Shown here: in pieces, positions 1 to 8,900 of the stretch
Numbering within the stretch: the first letter of the stretch is position 1
How the letters are laid out: the number at the start of each line of letters is the position of its first letter
Assembly: GCA_045654545.1 (NCBI GenBank)
Contig: JAZONO010000050.1
Location: 1-9,670, forward strand
Length of the DNA: 9,670 bases
Direction: 5' to 3'
Origin: SIG588 sp045654545
GTDB taxonomy: Bacteria > Bacillota > Clostridia > Oscillospirales > Acutalibacteraceae
Notes under the pieces: model-generated
Seen by the model: only the letters and a program-made list of their open reading frames with translations
Databases searched by the model: none
What the model was told of the DNA's origin: nothing
Program-made: the position numbers and the translations under genes

Positions 1-23
1 AATAACACGAACTCTCGATAGAC

Positions 24-78
24 TACCCCTCCGGATTCGCCTTTGGCGAATCCACCTCCCCTGACAAGGGGAGGCAGG
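24..78. repeat. Twin-hairpin intergenic repeat element
   Basis: Two perfect stem-loops sit one base apart. The first pairs GGATTCGCC (33-41) with GGCGAATCC (45-53) around a TTT loop. The second pairs CCTCCCCT (55-62) with AGGGGAGG (67-74) around GACA. A further CCCCTCC precedes the first stem at 26-32. Two adjacent GC-rich hairpins of this kind resemble short dispersed palindromic repeats that I recall as common in genomes of gut Clostridia; that is recollection, not a search. On the minus strand the element lies downstream of the decayed gene at 142-564 and could act as a transcription stop, though there is no clear T-tract on either side. The rest of 1-141 holds nothing I can support as a gene. 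Confidence 0.7.
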
Positions 79-141
79 GGAAGAATTCCATCTCCGATCC
101 CCATTCGCAACTCCCTTACGGTGGGTGCTTTTGCATACGAA

Positions 142-564
142 TTACAGCGTGGAGTGTTCCGCGGGAATGTCGGTTTCCACCGTGCCGTCGGTATGCACCA
201 CCGCGTGCGGTCGGCAAAAGTTCTCAAAGGCGGCGTCTTTCAAAGCGATGCGTGCAAAGTGCTTTGCCTCCAGCACGCGCATGTCCTCGTGCCCTGCACG
301 GGCGGTGACCGTGACGTATTCCATTTCGAAGGTCAACGGCTCGTCCTCGCTGCCAAACAGCATGGCAGGTTAGCACACGTCTGTGAAACGGCAATTTTCA
401 AAGCGGATGGAGCTCAACGGGCGGTGATTGCACCACAGGTGGTTGCCGAAATCCATTTGGAACACCGCATCTGCACCCAAGAAGTCACCATCGCGCCCCA
501 AAATGTCCCCCGGTGTGTGTCGCAACGGTTGTTTGAAGCGATAGTCACAATAGTACAAAATCAC
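142..564 (-). pseudogene. Decayed C-terminal fragment of a beta-helix (GH28-like) protein
   Basis: Reading the minus strand from about 564 gives two coding-like segments in one frame, split by a single in-frame TAA at 372-370 and closed by TAA at 144-142. The upstream part contains GADAVFQMDFGNH and SIRFENCRFTDVC. The downstream part contains MLFGSEDEPLTFEMEYVTV, LEAKHFARIALKDAAFENF and VVHTDGTVETDI. The rhythm of short beta strands ('IRFENCRF', 'IALKDAAFENF') ending in a 'hxDG' turn is typical of the last coils of right-handed parallel beta-helix enzymes such as family GH28. Only about 140 residues remain, against some 400-500 for a full enzyme. The only possible start near the 5' end is a GTG at 564 with no good ribosome binding site, and the tex promoter follows immediately. 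It is therefore truncated at the N terminus and interrupted. Family assignment is by pattern recognition and moderately sure; the pseudogene status is surer. Confidence 0.55.
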
Positions 565-618
565 GCTTTTTCGCTCACTGCAAGCGGAAAACAGCGAAAA
601 ATTTCGGGATTCCGCACC

Positions 619-647
619 TTGCCACGCGGCGGCAGGTATGGTATACT
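619..647 (+). promoter_or_regulatory. Sigma-A type promoter of tex
   Basis: TTGCCA (619-624) and TATACT (642-647) are separated by exactly 17 bases, close to the TTGACA/TATAAT consensus. Transcription would begin around 654, leaving a leader of roughly 20 bases before the tex start codon at 676. It overlaps the end where the decayed minus-strand gene stops looking like protein. Confidence 0.75.
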
Positions 648-662
648 GGGACTATCAAACCG

Positions 663-668
663 AAGGAG
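663..668 (+). promoter_or_regulatory. Ribosome binding site fixing the tex start
   Basis: AAGGAG lies 7 bases before the ATG at 676. It decides the start: the same frame stays open upstream to 43, but only this ATG has a Shine-Dalgarno match, a promoter just upstream, and protein homology beginning right after it. Confidence 0.85.
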
Positions 669-675
669 AAAGACC

Positions 676-2796
676 ATGGACATTGCAAAGATCTTATGTG
701 CGGAGTTTTCGCTGAAAGCGTGGCAGGTGGAAAACACCGTCGCGTTGATTGATGACGACAAAACCATCCCGTTTATCGCCCGCTATCGCAAAGAGCAAAC
801 GGGTGGGTTGGACGACCAGTTGTTGCGCGATCTGTATGAGCGGTTGACCTATCTGCGCAACCTTGACAAAAGACGGGGGGAGATTTTGGCATCCATTGAG
901 GTGCAGGGAAAACTGACCCCCGAACTGGCCGAGGCGATTGCGGCCGCCACCGCATTGGTGGAATTGGAGGACTTGTATCGCCCGTATAAACAAAAGCGCA
1001 AAACGCGCGGCAGTGTGGCGCGTGAACGGGGGTTGGAACCGCTGGCAGCGATCCTGTTGGCACAGGACGAGTCCACCGATCCTGAAACGGCGGCAGCTCC
1101 CTTTGTGGATGTCGAAAAAGAGGTGGCAGACGTGGCGGCGGCGTTGGCGGGTGCGGCAGACATCATTGCGGAGGACGTGTCGGACGATGCCGACCTGCGC
1201 CGTGGGTTGCGCCAAATTCTGGCACGCGCAGGGCAACTCACCTCGGTGGCGGTGGATAAAGAGAAAAGCAGTGTGTACGAGAACTATTACGACTACCGTG
1301 AACCGCTGTCCAAAGTGGCAGGACACCGCGTGCTGGCGCTGAATCGCGGCGAAAAAGAAGAGTACTTGCGCGTGGGGGTGGAACTGCCCGAAATGGCAGG
1401 CGAAAACGCCGTGTTGCGCCGTTACGTGAAGAACGCATCCCCTTGCGGCAAACTGGTGGAAGCCGCCTCGGTGGACGGATACCGCCGTCTGCTGTTTCCT
1501 TCGCTGGAACGGGAGGTGCGCGCGAACCTGACCGAAACCGCCGCCGAAGGCGCCATTAAAGTGTTTGGGCAGAATTTGCGCCAACTCCTGATGCAACCGC
1601 CCGTGAAAGGACACGCGACCTTGGGACTTGACCCGGCGTATCGCACGGGATGCAAAATCGCGGTGTGTGACCCGACAGGCAAGGTGTTGGAAACCACGGT
1701 GGTGTATCCCACGCCGCCGCAATCGCGCACCGCCGAAGCGGCGCAGAAACTCACCGCACTCATTAAAAAGCATCACGTGACGACTATCGCCATCGGCAAT
1801 GGCACCGCATCACGCGAATCAGAGGCGTTTGTGGCAGGAATGTTGCGTGATCTGCCGCACAAGGTGAGTTATATGGTGGTGAGCGAAGCCGGTGCATCGG
1901 TGTATTCCGCATCCAAACTTGCGGCGCAGGAATTTCCCGAATTTGATGTGTCGCTCCGTTCGGCGGTATCCATTGCGCGCCGCCTGCAAGATCCGTTGGC
2001 GGAATTGGTGAAGATTGATCCGAAAGCCATCGGCGTGGGACAATACCAGCACGATATGCCGCAAAACCGCCTGCACGATGCGCTTTCGGGTGTGGTGGAG
2101 GATTGTGTGAACGCGGTGGGAGTGGATTTGAACACCGCCTCTGCCTCGCTCTTGGAATATGTGGCAGGTGTGAGTGCCGCCGTGGCGAAAAACATTGTGG
2201 AATACCGCGAGCAAAACGGGGCATTCACCGATCGCCGCACCCTTTTGAAGGTGCCGAAACTCGGCCCGAAAGCGTTTGAGCAATGCGCCGGCTTTTTGCG
2301 TGTGGCAGGCGGCAAAAATCCGTTGGATAACACCGCCGTACACCCCGAAAGTTATGCCGCCGCCGAAAAGTTGTTGAAAAAATACGGTGTCGCGGTGGGT
2401 CGGACAGAAGGGTTGCCCACGACGGCGAACGAGGCGCTGGCGGACGAACTCGGCGTGGGTCTGCCCACCTTGACCGACATCTTGAAAGAACTGCCCAAAC
2501 CGGGGCGCGATCCGCGTGACGAATTGCCGCCGCCGCTGATGCGTGACGGCGACATCATGGAACTGAAAGACCTGAAAGAAGGCATGGTGTTCACGGGCAC
2601 GGTGCGCAACGTTATTGATTTCGGTTGCTTTGTGGACATCGGCGTGCACGAGGACGGATTGGTGCACATTTCGCAGATCTGCGATCGGTTTATCAAACAT
2701 CCGCTGGAAGCGGTGAAGGTGGGGCAGGTTGTGAAAGTGAAGGTGCTGTCGGTGGACGTGAAACGTCGCCGCATCGGACTGACCATGAAACTGTAA
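676..2796 (+). CDS. tex: Tex family RNA-binding transcription accessory protein
   Basis: This 706-residue protein has the full Tex architecture. Residues 1 to about 190 form the helical Tex N-terminal region, including PFIARYRKEQTGGLDDQLL at 32-50. A YqgF/RNase H-like domain starts near 314 with LGLDPAYRTGCK (316-327), the Tex signature, keeping the strand-1 Asp (319). A helix-hairpin-helix region follows at about 484-560 (NTASASLL, then VPKLGPKAFEQC). An S1 RNA-binding domain at 633-706 (GMVFTGTV, DFGCFVDIG, DGLVHISQ) ends the protein without the charged tail seen in some homologues. Tex proteins are cytoplasmic, bind nucleic acid through S1, and are linked to transcription, first noted for toxin gene expression in Bordetella; they are broadly conserved. 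Length is slightly below the usual 720-780 residues. The gene has its own promoter and RBS and is followed directly by a strong hairpin, so it is probably monocistronic. The call is very sure; the physiological role here is not visible from the sequence. Confidence 0.97.
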   Translation: MDIAKILCAEFSLKAWQVENTVALIDDDKTIPFIARYRKEQTGGLDDQLLRDLYERLTYLRNLDKRRGEILASIEVQGKLTPELAEAIAAATALVELEDLYRPYKQKRKTRGSVARERGLEPLAAILLAQDESTDPETAAAPFVDVEKEVADVAAALAGAADIIAEDVSDDADLRRGLRQILARAGQLTSVAVDKEKSSVYENYYDYREPLSKVAGHRVLALNRGEKEEYLRVGVELPEMAGENAVLRRYVKNASPCGKLVEAASVDGYRRLLFPSLEREVRANLTETAAEGAIKVFGQNLRQLLMQPPVKGHATLGLDPAYRTGCKIAVCDPTGKVLETTVVYPTPPQSRTAEAAQKLTALIKKHHVTTIAIGNGTASRESEAFVAGMLRDLPHKVSYMVVSEAGASVYSASKLAAQEFPEFDVSLRSAVSIARRLQDPLAELVKIDPKAIGVGQYQHDMPQNRLHDALSGVVEDCVNAVGVDLNTASASLLEYVAGVSAAVAKNIVEYREQNGAFTDRRTLLKVPKLGPKAFEQCAGFLRVAGGKNPLDNTAVHPESYAAAEKLLKKYGVAVGRTEGLPTTANEALADELGVGLPTLTDILKELPKPGRDPRDELPPPLMRDGDIMELKDLKEGMVFTGTVRNVIDFGCFVDIGVHEDGLVHISQICDRFIKHPLEAVKVGQVVKVKVLSVDVKRRRIGLTMKL

Positions 2797-2876
2797 TACC
2801 AAAACGGCGTGCAACGGGGCGTTCACATAGGGATTCCTCCCTGTGTGAGCGCCCCGAAGAGCACGCCGTTTTGGTA
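2797..2876 (+). terminator. 80-base long hairpin after tex, probable terminator
   Basis: A perfect 16 bp outer stem pairs 2797-2812 with 2861-2876 (TACCAAAACGGCGTGC and its complement). After a small asymmetric internal loop (AA against AAGA), CGGGGCG (2815-2821) pairs with CGCCCCG (2850-2856). A T-G wobble then leads into an 11 bp stem (2823-2833 with 2838-2848, one G-T pair), closed by the loop TTCC. About 35 pairs form in 80 bases. The AAAA and TTTT near the ends flank the GC-rich part, as in a bidirectional intrinsic terminator, but the T-run is only four long and there is none beyond the stem. It begins on the base after the tex stop codon. It could instead be an inserted palindromic repeat that doubles as a terminator. 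Confidence 0.75.
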
Positions 2877-2880
2877 AGTA

Positions 2881-2909
2881 TTGACAGTTAAGAAACAATA
2901 AGGTATAAT
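2881..2909 (+). promoter_or_regulatory. Perfect-consensus sigma-A promoter of the giant surface gene
   Basis: TTGACA (2881-2886) and TATAAT (2904-2909) match the consensus exactly with the optimal 17-base spacer. Initiation is expected near 2916, giving a leader of about 27 bases before the ATG at 2943. The promoter begins four bases after the long hairpin, so the gene is insulated from tex transcription. No operator-like palindrome is obvious over it. Confidence 0.85.
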
Positions 2910-2927
2910 AGGTTTGTATCATATGGT

Positions 2928-2933
2928 GAAGGG
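2928..2933 (+). promoter_or_regulatory. Ribosome binding site of the giant gene
   Basis: GAAGGG ends 9 bases before the ATG at 2943. No other start codon occurs in this frame between the promoter and that ATG, and the signal peptide begins there, so the start is well fixed. The match to the Shine-Dalgarno consensus is weaker than that of tex. Confidence 0.65.
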
Positions 2934-2942
2934 TGCGAGACT

Positions 2943-5900
2943 ATGTTAGCAAAAAGATGTTTGGCGTTGCTCTTGTGTTTGTGTCTGATGGTCCCTGCCA
3001 TCGGGCTGCAACTCGTATCGCCTGCGGCGGCAGTTACGGCTGCGGCGGCAAGCGAAGGGCAATACGTTGTGGCAGAGTTTTTCTGTACGTTTGACCAATT
3101 GGTTGTTGCCGATTCCGACTCCAACTTGACGAACGGGGTGGGCTACCGTTTGGGAGAGCCGTTGGATCTGACTCAACACGGGTATTCCACCAATGCCGCG
3201 CAAAATACGTTGGCATTGCAGTTGGATATGTACGTGTCGGGTGACAGTGGCTTGGTCACGGCACTCGAAAACGGGCAGGTGAGCGGTGGTCAGATCGAGC
3301 TCACCAGTTCCGGCACCTTTGATGAACAGGAAGCGTTCACCGGAACGAGCCAGTTGCTGTTCCAACGTAACACGTGGGTACGGCGTCTTTTGCCGCTTTC
3401 GGCGTTCACCGGATCGACGGGCACGGAGGCATTTGATCCCACAGCGTTCAACTATTTCCGCATTTATTACGGCGTTCCCAATGCCTCGTTGAACGGGCAG
3501 CAGGCAACGATGAAAATCTGCAACATCCGTCTGGTCAACACGGCGTATCAAGCCCCCTCGATCGTGGATGACCCGATCGGTGACAACACCTTTGTACCCG
3601 AACCGCCGCAGTGGAAAGAGGTGGAATTCGGTGAGGGGATGGACGATTCCACTCCCTTGGTGGCAGGGTATAACCTCGCGGAATACGTGGAGGAGCATAA
3701 CATTGATGTGATCGACCGTCACGGCAACGCGGACTACGCTCCCGTGGTCAACTCGCTTTTGGAAGGCTTGGAAGCGGCCGGCGGCGGCACGCTGTACATT
3801 CCGTCGGGACACTACAGCTTTTACCATGAGATCCGCATGCCGCGCGGCGTGTCCATCTGCGGTGATTGGGTGTCGCCTGAAGAGAATTACAAGGTCAAGG
3901 GCACGGTCATTGAAGTGTATTATGGGAATAACGACGCGAGTGCCGCGCCCTTCCTCCTCATGGGCAACCACACGCAGGTGCGTAACCTGACCTTCTGGTA
4001 TCCGGAACAGCGTGCGGATGCCATTGTGCCGTATTCGCCCACGGTGCGCACCAATCAACATAGCTTTGTGCAGAACATCACCTTTGTGAATGCCTATTTT
4101 GCTGTCCAGCAAAATGCGGGTGTCAACTGCCCGAATGTGTGGAATGTCTACGGCACACCGCTGTACAAGGGTCTGGATATGGACGCGGTGATAGATATTG
4201 CACGTTTGGAAGAGATCCATTTTGCACCTGACTACTGGATCGAATCGGGTCTTGCGGGCGCACCCACGTCTGCCACGGCCGAGCGCGCTTTGCGCGACTA
4301 CTTGTATCAAAACGCCACGGCGATTACATTGCGGCGTATCGACTGGTCGTACCTCACCTATTCCGACATCCGCGGATATCATACGGGGCTATATTTTGGG
4401 AAAAGTGCGTTTTCGGATCTGTTCCCCAACGGACAGTGTGTGGGGCTCACATTCACCGACTGTTACAACGCCATTCGAGTGGACAACGTGTTGGGCGGCT
4501 ATTGTGAATCGCTGGCAGACATCACCATCCGCAACTGCGTGTACGGGATAAACCTCACAGCAAGCGATTTTGACGGCTCCTTCGGTTCGTTGCAGATCAT
4601 CAACATCGACATCGAGGCGAGCGGTGCGGCGATTTTGCAGAACAATGGCGTGCGCCTGTCCATGCTGTCCTCCACCGTGCGCCAAGGGGCGATCGTGTCC
4701 AATAGGGGGCATATTTTGGTTGGCGATTCCGATCTCTTGACTCCGGCACCGCAGGTGGTGTTGAATTCGGGCGCGTATTCGGGCATCTTGTTGGGCAACC
4801 GTGCGGCGAACGGCGGCGAGATCACCTATGTCAACCAAGGCGGTTGTCCCGTGTCTTACAGCGCGACGGCACTCAACATGAAAGACTACACCTCGCTCTC
4901 CGCTGACGAAGCGGGACCGCAGGTGAAAGGTCCTGCCAAACAAACGGTGTACATTGCAAAGGCGGACGACACCGGTGCGACCGACGTGACCGAAGTGTTG
5001 CAGACGTTGCTCACGCAGGCAGGCAACAACGGCGGCGGTTTGGTGTTCCTGCCGCCCGGCAAATACCGTGTGGATGGTGCGCTCACCGTGCCGACGGGTG
5101 TGGAACTGCGCGGCGCAGGGGATTTTGGCTCGGTTCCGGCGCCGATTAACACCGTGATTACGGTGTATCGTCGCGGCAGCGAAACAGACAATGCCACCGT
5201 GACCTTGGCGGCATCGTCCGGTATTCGCGGCATCACCTTCCATTATCCCGAGCAAAACAGCCAATACACCTCTGTCACTGTGAACGAGGTGGAAAGCTAT
5301 CGCTTTACCTTTGAATCCTATCCCTATGCCATCCGCGGCGCAGGGTCGGACGTGTACGTCATCAACGTGTCCTCCCACAACGGCTATAACGGTGTCGACT
5401 TGGCGACCAACCGTTGCGACAACCACTACGTGGATTATCTGGCAGGGCATTTCTTCCACCGCGGCATTGTGGCAGGCGGCGGTTCGGTGGGCGGTGTCAT
5501 TCGCAACTACCAGTTCAACTACAACGCCATTTTGAATTCCCACGGCGATGTGTGGGGCGATTGGGGCGCTTCCCCGAGCGTGGATATGCAGGCGCATTTT
5601 CACCTGGAAATGCAACGTCAGTTCAACAACAACGCGATCGCGTTGACGCTTGGTGACGTGCAGGATCAGTTGGTATACAACTGCTTTAACTATTCCTCGC
5701 TGTACGGTGTGTTGCTGAAAAGCGAAAACGGCAACCAGCCGAACGGTGTGCGGCTGTACGGTCACGGTGTGGACTATGCGACCGAAGCGTTGCGTGTGGA
5801 AGCAGGCAACAATATTGAGATCCTCAATATGCAGCTCACGGCATTTAACCAGAACGGCTCGAACATTACGGGTGAATATGCCGTGACAGATAAGAGCATT

Positions 5901-8900
5901 TACGACATTCATCTGACGAGCACCTTTACGGGTGAGATCGCCATTCACAACTTTACCGAATGGGGACCCTCGCCCACGGCCGGTGTGCGCGTGGAAAGCG
6001 GCACATTGCATCTGTACAATGCGGCGCTGAATCATACGAGTTCTCAGTTCTTTGAAATGTCCTCCGGCGGCACGGTCAATGTGGTGGGGTTGAGTTCGGA
6101 GCGTTCGGATACCCCGGTCATCACGGCGTATACCCACCGCAACCGCGTGAAGGTGACCGGCGGTCACTACAACACCGCGTTCAAGGTGTTGATGACTATC
6201 ATAGGGTGGGACACAGAGCTGAATTACAGCAACGGCAGTTATCTACAGCAGTGGACGACCTCATACAGCGGCAGCGATGCCGCATCGGATTTCACCTATA
6301 CCACTGAGAACAATCAGGTGACGATCACGGGTTACACCGGTTCGGCCACCGCCATTTCGGTGCCTGCCGCCATCGGCGGCAACCCTGTTGTGGCGATTGC
6401 GGCAAATGCGTTCAGCGGCAAAAACCTAACAGCGGTGGCTTTGCCCGAAACACTCACCGCCATTGGCGATAACGCGTTCAACGGTTGCACCGCGCTGAAA
6501 GGCATTGCCATCCCCGTGGGGGTGGAAACGATTGGGGCTTCGGCATTTAACGGCTGTACCGCCCTCACGCAGGTGTCCTTGCCTTACTCGGTCACCGCGG
6601 TGAACACGGATGCGTTCAGCGGTTGCACCGCACTTTCGAATGTGATTTACGGCGGCAGTGAAACCAATCGCGCCGCGATAACGGTGGCGAGCGGCAACAC
6701 ACCGCTCACGGCGGCTTCGTGGACGTATATGATGTGTGCGCACAGCACCACCGTGCTGCGTAACGCGGCAGAGCCCACGCACCTTACGGTAGGATACACG
6801 GGCGACACGGTTTGTGCGTTGTGCGGCGCGGTTATGAAAAGAGGCGTGTCGATCGATCCGCTCGGCTATGCGTATATGGACACCGACGGCGGTGTGCTGA
6901 CCACCGACTGCATCGTTTCGGCGCAGGAGGCGGACGTTGTCTCGCTCGGTGACGGAGAATACGGTGTGGCGTTGGATCCCAACACGGCAGGGCTCACCCT
7001 CACAGGGGCGCTGTTCCGTGATATTCCTGCGAGCGAAAGTCTCACCATGGCGATCGAATACTACATCGCAGGGAATTTGAGCGGTGATCAGCCGATGTTC
7101 CGTTATCAGTTTGGGAATTACGCGGCGGTGGAATTGCTCTCCTCCACTCACACACTGCAGGCACAACGGTCGGCATTGGTGTTCCACACCTTCACGGCGG
7201 AAGAGCGCGCGGTGATTGGAGACGCGGCATTCACCTTCACCCTGACGGGATGTGCATCAAACGTGTACATCCAATCGGTGAAATTGGTGCCCACCTCCTC
7301 GTTGCACGTGGAGGGCGGCGATTATGCCTATGCCGACCTGCGCGAAAATGCCGTGTGCGATTTCTATTCCGAGATCACCATGCCATATGCACACTTGATG
7401 GCGTGGGGAGATTATGAGCAGCACGAAAATTATCCGGATCAGGATTGGTTGTATCGCTACTTCAAAGTGTACGGTGCGGCGATGTCCACCGATGTCACGA
7501 CGAACAAACCCGTGTATATCAAGATCTACACGAACGAGGGGTACGAAAACACCACCGTCTCTTTACACGCGTATGAAGTGAGCAACGGCACGACTACGAA
7601 ATTCAGCTCCCAACTTGGCTACAAAACGGCGGTTGCCACCGTGAAAAACGGGGTAGGGGGTATGTTTTTGCCCGAATGCTGCTTCGCCAATCAGTTGAAC
7701 GGCGGGCTCGGCGCTTTCCGTGTGTGGTACACCGAAGTGTTGAAGATCGCGCGTATTGAAGTGTATGACCTGCAAACGGCGTGTAACGGGGATATTCCCA
7801 CCGCGGTGCGGGACGATCTGCACGCGTGGATGCTGGAAAACGAGTGTAACACTGTTGATTTGGCGAAAGGCGTGTGCTGCGCCGCCTGCAACAGCGTTCT
7901 TAAAGAAAATCACGTGTATGCGAAACTCGATTTTTCGAGCGGCTCGTTGGTGGGCACCTTTGCCACGGCAACAAATTACACGGTGGAGCAAATTCCCGGC
8001 ACCGACAGCTACGGTGCAAAACTGTGCAAGCAAAATCAAGCCTTCCAATTCTGCTTGAATAACTTTGGCATTGATGAAACGGACATTCTGGCAGGCGAAG
8101 CATTGGCGGTTATCTATGAATACTATGCCACCGCCCAATGGGAAAACAACGCATGCTTGACCTTGCGCGGCAACGGATACAATCTTGGCATCAACGGCGG
8201 TGGCACGGATGACACGTGGGATTGCTTGAGCGTGAATGCCGGCGACGCGATGACCAAAGGGGCACTCAACGTGATTGGCTTCACGGTGGGAAGCGGTGTC
8301 ACCTACCAAGCGACTAACGGCGGCAACATCGGCAACGGCACCACCGCCCCGGCGGGTGCAGAGTACGGCACGGTGGATACCGCCAAAGCGCTGGTGAACG
8401 GCAAGACAATGGAGCTTGTCTGTTGGAATATGGATGATACCGGCACTTCCGGTTCGGCGATCTATCTGAAATCGGTTACGGTTTGCAAAGCCTCCGATTT
8501 GCAGTATTTGCCGCAAAAGGAATTGTCCGAGGCACTCTATTTTGACTATATGATTAGTCCCGTTCATTATCCGCAGTATGCGACGGATAAGTCCACGGGG
8601 TTGACGATGAGCACGAGCTTGGCGGAATACTACGCAGAGGACACCGCACAGCAGTATCCCCGTTTCAACTACGGTTACGTCAAGGTGAATCGCCTGCTTT
8701 CGGCCGACAGCACCACGCCGAAGGACTACATTTTGCGTATTTACACCAAAGAAGGCAGTGACCTTTTGTCACTCGTGGTGGAATATCAAAAAGCGGCGTA
8801 CGACACAGAAGAAATTGCCGGTGATGAGCGGTGGAGCTCCTGCTACACCATGAATTTCCAAAACGGCGCGGCAACCCTGTTGTTGGAGAATACAGTGTTC

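Noticed and set aside
43..675. An upstream in-frame extension of tex giving a 917-residue protein
   Set aside because: The extra 211 residues do not resemble Tex, begin inside the twin-hairpin repeat and run antisense to the beta-helix-like fragment. The promoter at 619-647 and AAGGAG at 663-668 fix the start at 676.
561..767. Minus-strand 68-residue frame across the tex start
   Set aside because: It overlaps the tex promoter, RBS and coding start, and its translation has no coding character.
694..1776. Long minus-strand open frame opposite tex
   Set aside because: Its translation is rich in His, Arg and Gln with low-complexity feel and no family resemblance; it mirrors the codon bias of tex. 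The same holds for the minus frame at 1819-2922.
2923..2925. ATG at 2923 as an alternative start of the giant gene
   Set aside because: It is out of frame with the long coding sequence and has no suitable ribosome binding site.
3699..6197. Phage tail-spike or prophage reading of the pectate-lyase-3 motifs
   Set aside because: Similar openings occur in tail spikes, but there is a signal peptide, LRR and Cys-rich surface repeats, and no phage structural gene nearby.
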